64,000 bases of DNA from DATATV01 sp036268615 (GTDB taxonomy: Bacteria > Actinomycetota > Actinomycetes > Mycobacteriales > Pseudonocardiaceae), in NCBI GenBank assembly GCA_036268615.1, contig DATATV010000155.1:62001-126000 (forward strand), given 5' to 3'. Of this stretch, positions 32,601 to 41,539 are shown piece by piece. The notes below the pieces were generated by a model. That model worked only from the letters and a program-made list of their open reading frames with translations. It ran no database searches and was not told where the DNA came from. Both the position numbers and the translations under genes were made by a program. How positions within the stretch are numbered: position 1 is the first letter of the stretch; each line of letters begins with the position of its first letter.

Positions 32601-34031
32601 ATGAGCTCAGCGGTTTCGGCACCCGTGCCCTGGTACCGGCAGCTCGACTCCGGCCAGCGCAAGGCGTTCGCCGCGGCCTGGATCGGCTACCTGCTCGATG
32701 GGTTCGACTTCGTCCTGATCACCCTGGTGCTCACCGACGTGGCGAAGGAGTTCCACCTGTCGCTCACCGTGGCCGCCGGCCTGGTGTCCGCCGCGTTCGT
32801 GTCCCGCTGGCTGGGCGGCCTGGTGCTCGGCGCGATCGGCGACCGGTTCGGCCGGCGGCCGGCGATGATCCTGAGCATCCTGTTCTACGCACTGGGCAGC
32901 GCCCTGTGCGGCCTGTCCTGGGGCTACTGGTCGCTGTTCATCTTCCGGGCGATCGTCGGCCTTGGCATGGCCGGCGAGTACGGGTCGAGTACGACCTACG
33001 TGATGGAGAGCTGGCCGCCCGCGCTGCGCGGCCGGGCCAGCGGCTTCCTGCTGTCGGCCTACCCGATCGGCTCGATCCTGGCCGCCCGGGTCTACGCGCT
33101 GGTCGTGCCGAGCCTCGGCTGGCGCTGGCTGTTCTTCATCGGCATCATCCCGGTGGTCGTCGCGCTGTGGCTGCGCCGGTCGCTACCCGAGGCCAAGGAC
33201 TGGACCCGCGAGGTCGGCGCGGCGACCACGACCAGGGCGACCAGTGCGACCGCGCTGCTGAACCGGCGCTGGGCCGCGGCCAACGTGGTGATCACCATCG
33301 CCGTGGCCGCGTCGCTGGTGTTGATCTTCTCCGGGCACGCCGGTTCGCTCTATCCGCTCTACATCGCCGTCTCGGTGCTCGGCTTCGTCGCCTTCGCCAG
33401 CCAGATCAGCGGCCGGCGCTGGCCGATGGCGGTGGGCCTGATGGCCACCGTGTTCTGCGCGTTCCTCTATTCCTGGCCGATCCAGTCGCTGCTGCCGACC
33501 TACCTCAAGACCGTGCTGCACTACGACTCGGGCCAGGTGGCCAACGCGCTGACCTGGGCGGGCCTCGGCTACGCGGTTGGCTCATGCGTCGCAGGTCTGC
33601 TCGGTGACCGGTTCGGCATCCGGCGCACCTACGTCGGCGGGCTGCTGGTCTCGCTGGTGTTCGTCTTCCCGACCTTCGCGCTGAGCGGCGCCGGCGGCAG
33701 CATCGTGCTGGTCTGGGTGCTGCTGTTCATCCTGCAGGGCACCGGTTCGGGCATCTCCGGGCTGCTGCCCAAGTACATCGGTGACCACTTCCCGATCCAG
33801 CTGCGCGCCGCGGGTCTCGGCTTCACCTACAACGTCGGCGCGCTGGGCGGTGCGGTCGCCCCGGTGGTCGGCGCGTCGATCGCCGCGCACATCGGGCTCG
33901 GCCCGGCACTGGCCTGGCTCGCGGCCGGGCTGACCCTGCTCACCGCACTGCTGGTCGGCTTCAACGTGCCGGTCCGGCTGTTGGGCCGCAACCGCGCACC
34001 GGCCGAGCCGGAACTGGCCGGGATCAAGTGA
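32601..34031 (+). CDS. NanT-like MFS sialic acid transporter
   Basis: This 476-residue inner-membrane proton symporter of the major facilitator family resembles NanT. It opens with PWYRQLDSGQRKAFAAAWIG and YLLDGFDFVLI, has the loop motif GDRFGRRPAMI and shows 12 or more hydrophobic segments, including the extra helices in the middle (about 235-300) that mark NanT. It would import free sialic acid released by the sialidase. The ATG at 32601 has GGAGAGGTGAG upstream. It lies 30 bp from the lyase gene, so the two are co-transcribed. Confidence 0.88.
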   Translation: MSSAVSAPVPWYRQLDSGQRKAFAAAWIGYLLDGFDFVLITLVLTDVAKEFHLSLTVAAGLVSAAFVSRWLGGLVLGAIGDRFGRRPAMILSILFYALGSALCGLSWGYWSLFIFRAIVGLGMAGEYGSSTTYVMESWPPALRGRASGFLLSAYPIGSILAARVYALVVPSLGWRWLFFIGIIPVVVALWLRRSLPEAKDWTREVGAATTTRATSATALLNRRWAAANVVITIAVAASLVLIFSGHAGSLYPLYIAVSVLGFVAFASQISGRRWPMAVGLMATVFCAFLYSWPIQSLLPTYLKTVLHYDSGQVANALTWAGLGYAVGSCVAGLLGDRFGIRRTYVGGLLVSLVFVFPTFALSGAGGSIVLVWVLLFILQGTGSGISGLLPKYIGDHFPIQLRAAGLGFTYNVGALGGAVAPVVGASIAAHIGLGPALAWLAAGLTLLTALLVGFNVPVRLLGRNRAPAEPELAGIK

Positions 34032-34063
34032 CTGGAACCACCCACGGAAAGGCAACAACGTCC

Positions 34064-34993
34064 ATGTCCCGCAACGGTTTCACCGGTGTCATCCCGCCCG
34101 TCTGCACGCCGAGCACGCCGGCCGGCGACCTCGATCGCGGGTCGCTGACCCGGCTGTGCGAGTTCCTGCTGGACGCGGGCGTGGACGGGCTGTTCGTCGG
34201 CGGTTCGACCGGCGAGGTGGCGTTGCTGGACGACGAGCAGCGGCTGGCCGCGCTGACGGTCGCGGTCGACGTGGCGGCCGGCGCGGTGCCGGTGCTGTTC
34301 GGTGCGATCGACACGTCGACCGCGCGCAGCATCGTCCGGGCGCGGGCGGCGCAGCAGCGCGGTGCGGCCGCGATCGTTGCCACCGCGCCGTTCTACGTCG
34401 CGCCGCATCCCGACGAGATCAGCACGCACTTCCGGCTCATCCACGACCGGGTCGACCTGCCGCTGATCGCCTACGACATCCCCTCCGCCGTGCACGTCGC
34501 GCTGCCACCGTCCACTGTGGTCGAACTTGCCCGGGACGGGATCATCGCCGGCCTCAAGGACTCCAGTGGCGACCTGGCCGGGTTCCGGACCGTGCTGGCC
34601 GGCACGCGCGGGCTGCCGTTCACCTGCCTGAGCGGTTCGGAGGTGCTCGCCGACCTGGCCATCGCCTGCGGCGGCCACGGTCTGGTGCCCGGCCTCGGCA
34701 ACGTCGACCCGCACGGCTACGTCCGGCTGTTCCGTGCCGCCGCGGCCGGTGACCTGGCCACGGCCCAGGCCGAGCAGGAGCGGTTGACCAGGCTGTTCGG
34801 CATCATCGAGGTGGGCGACCGCGGTCGCATCGGGCACACCGCGGCCGCGCTCGGTTCGTTCAAGGCCGCGCTCGCGCTGCGCGGCGTGATCGACCACGAC
34901 CCGACCTTCCCGCCGCTGGGGGCGCTCACCGACGACGAGCGCCAGGCGGTCGGCAAGATCCTGGCGGCCGTCGATCTCGGGACCGTCGGCTAG
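34064..34993 (+). CDS. N-acetylneuraminate lyase / dihydrodipicolinate synthase family protein
   Basis: This 309-residue class I aldolase barrel has the carboxylate-binding FVGGSTGEVALLDDEQR, the catalytic Tyr in LIAYDIPSAV and the Schiff-base Lys in IAGLKDSSGDLAGF. These positions fit the NanA/DapA/KdgD superfamily. Placement after a NanT-like transporter, with a sialidase and a GntR gene, supports N-acetylneuraminate as substrate, cleaving it to ManNAc and pyruvate. The KDSSGD loop also occurs in other keto-acid lyases, so this is inferred. No nanK or nanE is present, so the pathway must be completed elsewhere. The ATG at 34064 (GGAAAGG upstream) is preferred over a GTG at 34028 that overlaps the transporter stop. 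Confidence 0.82.
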   Translation: MSRNGFTGVIPPVCTPSTPAGDLDRGSLTRLCEFLLDAGVDGLFVGGSTGEVALLDDEQRLAALTVAVDVAAGAVPVLFGAIDTSTARSIVRARAAQQRGAAAIVATAPFYVAPHPDEISTHFRLIHDRVDLPLIAYDIPSAVHVALPPSTVVELARDGIIAGLKDSSGDLAGFRTVLAGTRGLPFTCLSGSEVLADLAIACGGHGLVPGLGNVDPHGYVRLFRAAAAGDLATAQAEQERLTRLFGIIEVGDRGRIGHTAAALGSFKAALALRGVIDHDPTFPPLGALTDDERQAVGKILAAVDLGTVG

Positions 34994-35685
34994 GAACCCG
35001 TTGTGAGGTGGCTGGTGTCGTTGTAGCCACGGACCACCCACCGGCCGTCCACGACGACCAGCGTGGAGAGCGAACCGTTGTCGGCCCCGATGAAGGCGAA
35101 CGGGCGGCTGCCGGTGGCCTCGGCGAGGATCTGACCGATGACACCGCCGTGGGTGAACACGGCCACCCGCTGGTCGGGGTGGGCGGCGGCGATGTCGGTG
35201 ATGCCTCGGCGGACCCGGGCGGCCAGATCAGCCGTCGACTCGCCGCCGGGGATGGCGTCCCAGCGTTCCTCGGCGCGCATCCGGACCGCCAGCGGGTGGT
35301 TCTCGGCGACGTGCTGGCGGAACAGGCCGCCCTCCCACTCGCCGAGGAACACCTCGCGGAGGTCGCCGTTCACCACCGGGGTCAGCCCGGTGCGGGCGGC
35401 GAGCGGGGCGGCGGTCTCGGCCGTGCGCCGCAGGGTGGTCACGTAGATGGCGTCGAGGTGCGTGCCGGCCAGCCGGTCGGCGACCCGTTCGGCCTGGGTC
35501 CGGCCGTCCGGCGCCAGTTCCGGATCACCGTGGCCGTCCACCAGGGGGAACGGCGCATCCGCTCGGGCCGGCGCCGATTCGCCGTGCCTGAGCAGCAGCA
35601 GTTGGGTCGCACCGGGTGGCGGTTGGAACCGCGCCTGCCGGTACTCGGTCTCGACAACGTTGCCTGCGATGTCCGCGCTCGTCAC
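34990..35685 (-). CDS. Histidine phosphatase family protein
   Basis: This 231-residue branch-1 histidine phosphatase has the RHG motif LLLRHGESAPARAD with the nucleophile His, the second Arg in TTLRRTAET, the acid Glu in GEWEGG and the second His in VFTHGGVIGQIL. The family includes broad phosphatases and phosphoglycerate mutase-like enzymes, and the substrate is unknown. It converges on the lyase gene with a 4-bp overlap of the ends, so it is probably not part of the sialic acid unit. Confidence 0.88.
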   Translation of the reverse strand: MTSADIAGNVVETEYRQARFQPPPGATQLLLLRHGESAPARADAPFPLVDGHGDPELAPDGRTQAERVADRLAGTHLDAIYVTTLRRTAETAAPLAARTGLTPVVNGDLREVFLGEWEGGLFRQHVAENHPLAVRMRAEERWDAIPGGESTADLAARVRRGITDIAAAHPDQRVAVFTHGGVIGQILAEATGSRPFAFIGADNGSLSTLVVVDGRWVVRGYNDTSHLTTGS

Positions 35686-35959
35686 AGGTGGTCAGGCTAG
35701 TGCGCCGTCGACCAGTGGCCGAGCGGCGCCGCGAACCGGGTGCGCGGATAGCCGGAACTGCCGCAGATAGTGGGAAATTCGGCCCTGGTGGCCCGGGCCG
35801 AACGGCCCGGGTGACGTGCCGTCACCCTGTGTAGGGTCGATAGATATCTCCTCGGCCAGCATGGGGCACGGCCGATGCGTCAGCACCTTCGCGGCCAGCT
35901 CCGCGAGGTGACCAAATACCTGATTGATCACTCCGTTCATGGGGAAAGGGAGTGTTTTT

Positions 35960-37681
35960 GTGGTGCGTCACGCACGGGACAGTTACTACGTCGTCGGTGA
36001 GGGCGACCTGACGTTCGATTTCCAGGGCAGGCCGGTGGTCCGGCAACCGAGTACGCGCTCGCAGCTGCGTCGGTTCCGGTTCTCCCGGCTCGGCCCGAAG
36101 GGGCAACCGGCAGATCCCGCGTTGATCCAGGAACTCGCCGTCGCGATGACCTCACCGGCCGCTCAGCCGGACTCGACCGGACCGGGTGTCCCGGCCGGCT
36201 TCACCTATCTCGCCCAGTTCGCCGACCACGACCTCACCCTCGACAAGACGGCGGTCGCGTTGGGCGAGGACGTGACCGTGGCCGAACTTGTCGACGGCCG
36301 CTCGCCCGCGCTGGACCTCGACTCGCTCTACGGGCGCGGGCCGGGCCACCCCGACGACCGGAAGTTCTATGCCGGCGACGGCGTCAAGCTCAAGGTCGGC
36401 ACCACCGCGGCCGTGCCGATCGACGCCGGTACCAACGTCGACCTGACCGGCTTCGACCTGCCAAGGACCGGCGTCGGCGCGACCAGGGCCGACGAGCGGA
36501 CCGCACTCATCCCGGACGCGCGCAACGACGAGAACCTGGCAGTCGCCCAGACGCACGTCGCCTTCATCCGCTTCCACAACCGGGTGGTCGATCGGCTCGC
36601 CACCCAGGGACACCCCAGCGCGCTGCTGTTCGAGCACGCCCGCGCCGAGGTCATCCGGCACTACCAGTGGTTGCTGCGCACCGACTTCCTGCCGAGGGTG
36701 GTCGAACCGAGCATCGTGGACGAGGTGTTCGGCAAGGGCCGCCAGTTCTTCGAGGTGGGCGAGCGGACGCAGGGTTGGCCGGGGGTCGGCGTCGAGCGGG
36801 GCTCGGGCGGTCCGGATGCCGGCCGGCCCGACCAGGCCGCGACGATGCCGATCGAGTTCGCCGTCGCCGCCTACCGGCTCGGGCACAGCATGGTGCGGGA
36901 CAAGTACAACTGGAACCGGGTGTTCAACGCGGACGCGCCGTTCGGCCTGGCCACGCTGTTCCAGCTGTTCACCTTCACCGGCACCAGCGGCAACCTCACG
37001 CCGACCACCGACATCGCCGAACTCGACGATCCCAACGGCGGTACTTTTCTGCGGCTGCCGACGAACTGGATCGTCGACTGGCGCAGGCTGCACGACTTCA
37101 GCCCGATTCCCGACCGGCCCGACCTGGTGCCGCCGTTCCCGCACGGCACCGGCAACGTGACCAAACGAATCGACACGCTGCTGGTCGACCCGCTCGCCGA
37201 CCTGCCGGCCGGCACGTTCGGCGGCCGTTCGGTCGGCCTGCCGGCCGACTCGATCCAGCGCAATCTGGCCTTCCGCAACCTCACCCGGGCGAACATGGTG
37301 CAGTTGGCCTCCGGTCAGCAGATGGCCGAGTTCCTCGGAGTGAAACCGTTGGACCGCAACCAGATCCTGCAGGGTGACGGCAGCGGCGCCGACCTCGGCG
37401 GGCTCAGCGCGGAGAACCGGGACGCGCTGGTGGCGAGCACGCCGCTGTGGTTCTACGTGCTGCGCGAGGCGGAGGTGAACGGCGGCAGGCTCACCGGCGT
37501 GGGCGGCCGCGTCGTGGCCGAGTTCTTCCACCGGGCGATGGAGGTCAGCAGTGTCTCGATCGTGCGCGATCCGACCTGGCGACCCACGCTCGGGCCGGAC
37601 CCGGAGACGTTCCGGATGATCGACCTGCTGCTGTTCGGCGCCGCCGGCAGCATCAGTGTGCTCAACCCGCTCGGCGACTGA
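35960..37681 (+). CDS. Animal haem peroxidase family protein
   Basis: This protein of about 573 residues belongs to the peroxidase-cyclooxygenase (animal haem peroxidase) superfamily. The distal histidine motif LAQFADHDLTLD lies near residue 85 and the proximal histidine region AAYRLGHSMVRDKYNW near residue 315, with the catalytic Arg region between (RNDENLAVAQTHVAFIRFHN). There is no signal peptide, so it is probably cytoplasmic. The start is uncertain: the GTG at 35960 has a strong GGGGAAAGGGAG seven bases upstream, which itself covers the in-frame ATG at 35939. Substrate unknown; bacterial members oxidise halides or phenols. Confidence 0.88.
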   Translation: MVRHARDSYYVVGEGDLTFDFQGRPVVRQPSTRSQLRRFRFSRLGPKGQPADPALIQELAVAMTSPAAQPDSTGPGVPAGFTYLAQFADHDLTLDKTAVALGEDVTVAELVDGRSPALDLDSLYGRGPGHPDDRKFYAGDGVKLKVGTTAAVPIDAGTNVDLTGFDLPRTGVGATRADERTALIPDARNDENLAVAQTHVAFIRFHNRVVDRLATQGHPSALLFEHARAEVIRHYQWLLRTDFLPRVVEPSIVDEVFGKGRQFFEVGERTQGWPGVGVERGSGGPDAGRPDQAATMPIEFAVAAYRLGHSMVRDKYNWNRVFNADAPFGLATLFQLFTFTGTSGNLTPTTDIAELDDPNGGTFLRLPTNWIVDWRRLHDFSPIPDRPDLVPPFPHGTGNVTKRIDTLLVDPLADLPAGTFGGRSVGLPADSIQRNLAFRNLTRANMVQLASGQQMAEFLGVKPLDRNQILQGDGSGADLGGLSAENRDALVASTPLWFYVLREAEVNGGRLTGVGGRVVAEFFHRAMEVSSVSIVRDPTWRPTLGPDPETFRMIDLLLFGAAGSISVLNPLGD

Positions 37682-37687
37682 GCGGTG

Positions 37688-37721
37688 CCTGACCGGCCGG
37701 CCGTCTGGCCGGCCGGTCAGG
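37688..37721. terminator. Terminator between convergent genes
   Basis: A perfect 15-bp stem (CCTGACCGGCCGGCC at 37688-37702 with 37707-37721) has a 4-nt loop between the peroxidase and exporter genes, running five bases into the exporter coding end. Confidence 0.75.
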
Positions 37722-39153
37722 ACTCGGTTCGCGCGTGGGCGGCCCGGGGCGCGGCGCTGGTCGCGCGGGCCCGGAACCGGGGCAGCAGCACGCTGGTGAC
37801 GGCGGTGACCACCCAGGTCGCGCAGCCGATCAGGCCGGCCACCGTGTAGCCGTCACTGACCGGCAGCGGCTGGCCGGGCGGGGTGTCCGCGGCCAGCACC
37901 ACGGCGCTGATCGCGCTGCCCGCCGCGTAGCCGATGTAGCGCAGCACCTGGTTGAAGCTGGTCGCGCTGCCGGTCTCCTCGGGCGGTACCGCGCCGACGA
38001 TGAGGCCGGGCAGTACCGCGAAGATCATGCCGATGCCGAGGCCCGTGATGCCCATCATCACCACGACCTCCCACAGGTCGGTGCGGGCGTAGGTGAACAG
38101 CACGGTGGCCAGCAGCACCACGACCGAGCCGAGCGGCAGCACCGTCCGGATCGAGGTGCGCCGGATCAGCGCCGGCATCACCTTGGTGGCGACGAGACTG
38201 CCGACCGAGAACGGGATGAGCACCAGACCGGCGACGGCCACCGAGACGCCGAGGCCGTAGCCGGTGCTGCTCGGCGTCTGCACGAACCGGGTGACCAGCG
38301 CGATCAGCAGGTACATGCCCACCCCGGCCAACAGCACCAGCACGTCCGCGGTGAGCACCGCCCGCAGCCGCAGCAGTCGCAGCTGCACCAGCGGGCTCGG
38401 CCGGCGCAACTCGACCAGCACCCAGGCGGCGAACACGGCCAGCGACAGCACGGCGAGCCCGATCAGCCGGCCGGAGCCCCAGCCCCAACTCGCCCCCTCG
38501 CTGATGGCCAGCAGCAGCCCGGCCAGGGCGATGCCCAGCAGCAGCGCGCCCGGGACATCGAGCCGCTGGGGCGGGCGGTCCACCGAGGCCGGCACGACGA
38601 CCACCGCGACGACGAGCGCGAGCACCGCGACCACCGCACCGAACCAGAAGGCGGTGTGCAGGCCGCCGTACTCGGCGATCAGGCCGGTGATCGGGTAGCC
38701 AAGGCCGACGCCGGCGGCGGTGGTGATCGACAGCAGTGCGACCGTCGGGCGGGCCCGCTCGACCGGCAGCACGTCCCGGGCGACCGCGATGCCCATCGGG
38801 GTCAGTCCGAGACCGACGCCCTGGAGCGCACGACCCACCAGCAGGAAGCCGAACCCCAGCGGCAGTGCGGCCAGCGCGCCGCCGACGGCGACGACGCCGA
38901 GACTACCGATGATCACCGTCCGGCGGTGCGGGCCGTCACCCAGCCGACCCATCGTCGGCGTGGCCAGCGCGCTGACCAGGAAGGTGATCGTCAGCGACCA
39001 CTGCGCCGCGCTCACCGACACGTGGTCGTCCAGCGCGACGGTGGGGATCAGCGGGGCGCCGAGGCTGGAGATGATGGCGACCACCATCCCGATGAACACC
39101 AGGCTGGGGACGAGCGCCCGCCCGGCCGTCCCGGAGCGCGCGCTGGTTGGCAT
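37717..39153 (-). CDS. DHA2-type MFS drug exporter
   Basis: This 478-residue membrane protein with about 14 hydrophobic segments has the DHA2 signatures GRLGDGPHRRTVII after helix 2, GRALQGVGLGLTPMGIAVAR in helix 4 and GIGMIFAVLPGLIVGAVPPE in the second half. The family exports drugs and dyes by proton antiport. It stands alone. The 262-bp region between it and the divergent glycosidase gene holds an inverted repeat at 39330-39352 but no regulator. Confidence 0.9.
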   Translation of the reverse strand: MPTSARSGTAGRALVPSLVFIGMVVAIISSLGAPLIPTVALDDHVSVSAAQWSLTITFLVSALATPTMGRLGDGPHRRTVIIGSLGVVAVGGALAALPLGFGFLLVGRALQGVGLGLTPMGIAVARDVLPVERARPTVALLSITTAAGVGLGYPITGLIAEYGGLHTAFWFGAVVAVLALVVAVVVVPASVDRPPQRLDVPGALLLGIALAGLLLAISEGASWGWGSGRLIGLAVLSLAVFAAWVLVELRRPSPLVQLRLLRLRAVLTADVLVLLAGVGMYLLIALVTRFVQTPSSTGYGLGVSVAVAGLVLIPFSVGSLVATKVMPALIRRTSIRTVLPLGSVVVLLATVLFTYARTDLWEVVVMMGITGLGIGMIFAVLPGLIVGAVPPEETGSATSFNQVLRYIGYAAGSAISAVVLAADTPPGQPLPVSDGYTVAGLIGCATWVVTAVTSVLLPRFRARATSAAPRAAHARTES

Positions 39154-39329
39154 CGCCCCAGGTTACACCCGTAGTCATCGACCGATGTCTACGGTTGGTG
39201 ACTTGACCATAGTCGGCTTTACGGTGAACTGCGGCGGCTTGGTGTGTCAGTTGGCGGCATGGTTGAGTCGGCCGGCTCGCGGCGCATCGAATGGCTGTCG
39301 GCTTTTTGCGTCGACTTCTGTCGATGATG

Positions 39330-39352
39330 CGCAATATTAACACATTATTGCG
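39330..39352. promoter_or_regulatory. Operator-like inverted repeat before the GH99-like gene
   Basis: CGCAATA (39330-39336) and TATTGCG (39346-39352) form a perfect 7-bp inverted repeat with a 9-bp AT-rich centre, 64 bp upstream of the glycosidase ATG, in locally AT-rich DNA. Confidence 0.4.
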
Positions 39353-39415
39353 GCTATATGTCGGCGTGGCTACTATTCGGCCCGACGAAGTCTCGGTTGA
39401 CGGAGAGGAAACTCA

Positions 39416-41398
39416 ATGCCCATCTCGCGCCGGACATTCATCGGTTCCGCCCTGGTGGCGGCCGGCTCCACCGTCGGTGCACTGTCCGTATTGGACACTG
39501 CCGGAGCGGCCACGATCAGCCGGGCGGCGCCGAACGCGAGTCCGGCCGGTGACGTGGTCGGCAAGATCACCGTCGGCTATCAGGGCTGGTTCGCCTGTGT
39601 CGGGGACGGCGCGCCGATCAACGGCTGGTGGCACTGGAGCCAGGACTGGTCGCAGTCGCCCTCGCCCACCAACAACGCGATCAAGGCATGGCCGGACATG
39701 CGGGAGTTCACCGCCGGCTACCAGACCGCCTACTCGAACCTGAACAACGGGCAGCCCGCGACACTGTTCTCCTCCTACGACCAGCAGACGGTGAACACGC
39801 ATTTCCTGTGGATGCAGCAGAACGGCTGCGACACCGCGGCGTTGCAGCGCTTCGACCCCAACGGGTCGGAAGGGCCGACCCGGGACGCGATGGCCACCAA
39901 GGTGCGCACCGCGGCCGAGACGTACGGCCGGAAGTTCTACGTCATGTACGACGTGTCCGGCTGGACGAACATGCAGTCGGAGATCAAGACCGACTGGACC
40001 AGCAAGATGTCCGCGCTCACCGCGTCGTCGGCCTACGCGCACCAGAACGGCAAACCGGTCGTGTGCGTCTGGGGCTTCGGCTTCAACGACAACAACCATC
40101 CGTGGGACGCGGCGACCTGCCTGGACGTGGTCAACTGGTTCAAGGGCCAGGGCTGCTACGTGATCGGCGGCGTGCCGAGGGAGTGGCAGACCGGTACCGG
40201 CGGCTCGCGGCCCGGTTTCCTGGGGACCTATCACGCGTTCAACATGTTGTCGCCGTGGATGGTCGGCGCCATCGGAAACGCGGCGGACTCCGATTCGGTG
40301 TATCAGAACATCAACATTCCCGACCAGGCCGACTGCAACGCCAACGGAGTCGACTACCAGCCCTGTGTGCTGCCGGGCGACGTTTCCGCCGGGAACCAGC
40401 GGGCGCACGGCGACTTCATGTGGCGGCAGTTCTACAACATGGTCCGGGTCGGCGCGCAGGGCATCTACATCTCGATGTTCGACGAGTTCGGCGAGGGCAA
40501 CCAGATCGCCAAGACCGCGGAGACCACGGCGGGAGTGCCGGCCGGTTCCGGGTTGCTGGCGTTGAACCAGGACGGCACGGCCTGTTCGTCGGACTACTAC
40601 CTGCGGCTGACCGCCGACGGCGGCCGGATGCTCAAGGGGCAGCTCGCGCTCACCCCGACCCGGCCGACCCAACCGGTGCTCGGCGGCAGTTCGGACACCC
40701 AGCCACCGTCCGTCCCGAGTGGACTGCACGTCACCGCGCACACGTCCGGCAGCGTGAGCCTGGCCTGGACGGCAGCCACCGACAACGTCGGCGTCACCGG
40801 CTACCGGGTCTTCCAGGGCGGCAACCAGGTCGGTAGCACCGCGGCCACCTCGTTCACCGTCAGCGGGCTGAATCCGGCCACCAGCTACACGTTCGCCGTG
40901 TCGGCGCAGGACGCCGCCGGCAACTCGTCGGCCACCTCGGCGACGACCAGCGCGACCACCGACGCCGGGTCGAGCACGACGAACCTGGCACTGGCCAAGG
41001 CGACCGCGGAGAGCAGCCACACGCAGACCTACGCCAGCGGCAACGCGGTCGACGGCAACACCAGCAGCTACTGGGAGAGCGCGAACAACGCGTTCCCGCA
41101 GTGGTTACAGGTCGACCTCGGCGCGACCACGAGCGCGAAGCGGGTGGTGCTGACGCTGCCGCCGGACACCGCGTGGGCCACCCGGACGCAGACGCTGTCC
41201 GTGCTGGGCAGCACCGACGGTTCGACGTTCAGCACGGTGGTCGGGTCGGCCGGCTACACCTTCAATCCGGCCACCGGCAACACCGCGACGATCACCTTTC
41301 CGGCCGCGGCCGCGGCCCGCTACCTGCGGTTGAACTTCACCGCGAACACCGGCTGGCCGGCTGGCCAGGTCTCCGAATTCCAGGTTTATTCGGCCTGA
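39416..41398 (+). CDS. Secreted GH99-like glycoside hydrolase with FN3 and F5/8C carbohydrate-binding domains
   Basis: This 660-residue exported protein has a twin-arginine signal (MPISRRTFIGSALVAAGST). A catalytic TIM-barrel resembling glycoside hydrolase family 71/99 proteins (about 48-410) shows VGYQGWFACVGDGAPINGWW, VMYDVSGW, VVCVWGFGFND and GIYISMFDEFGEGN. The last motif holds the likely acidic residues. One fibronectin type III domain (about 427-515) and a C-terminal discoidin (F5/8 type C, CBM32-like) domain (about 522-658) follow. Enzymes of this kind act on xylan/arabinan side chains or mannan. The exact bond is unknown. RBS GGAGAGGAAACTCA precedes the ATG, and a strong terminator follows. 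Confidence 0.85.
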   Translation: MPISRRTFIGSALVAAGSTVGALSVLDTAGAATISRAAPNASPAGDVVGKITVGYQGWFACVGDGAPINGWWHWSQDWSQSPSPTNNAIKAWPDMREFTAGYQTAYSNLNNGQPATLFSSYDQQTVNTHFLWMQQNGCDTAALQRFDPNGSEGPTRDAMATKVRTAAETYGRKFYVMYDVSGWTNMQSEIKTDWTSKMSALTASSAYAHQNGKPVVCVWGFGFNDNNHPWDAATCLDVVNWFKGQGCYVIGGVPREWQTGTGGSRPGFLGTYHAFNMLSPWMVGAIGNAADSDSVYQNINIPDQADCNANGVDYQPCVLPGDVSAGNQRAHGDFMWRQFYNMVRVGAQGIYISMFDEFGEGNQIAKTAETTAGVPAGSGLLALNQDGTACSSDYYLRLTADGGRMLKGQLALTPTRPTQPVLGGSSDTQPPSVPSGLHVTAHTSGSVSLAWTAATDNVGVTGYRVFQGGNQVGSTAATSFTVSGLNPATSYTFAVSAQDAAGNSSATSATTSATTDAGSSTTNLALAKATAESSHTQTYASGNAVDGNTSSYWESANNAFPQWLQVDLGATTSAKRVVLTLPPDTAWATRTQTLSVLGSTDGSTFSTVVGSAGYTFNPATGNTATITFPAAAAARYLRLNFTANTGWPAGQVSEFQVYSA

Positions 41399-41411
41399 TC
41401 GACAATTCCGG

Positions 41412-41455
41412 CCGGGGTCGACTGTCTTATTTTGCGACAGTCGGCCCCGGTTTTT
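41412..41455 (+). terminator. Intrinsic terminator of the GH99-like gene
   Basis: A 15-bp stem (41412-41426 with 41436-41450, one G-T pair) with a 9-nt loop is followed directly by TTTTT, 13 bp after the stop codon. Confidence 0.9.
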
Positions 41456-41539
41456 GTCGCTAGCGTCGAACGGGCGGACAGGTCGATTTCCGGGACGGTG
41501 TTGCCCTGGAAACGGCGGTTCGCCCAACGGAGGTGGCGG

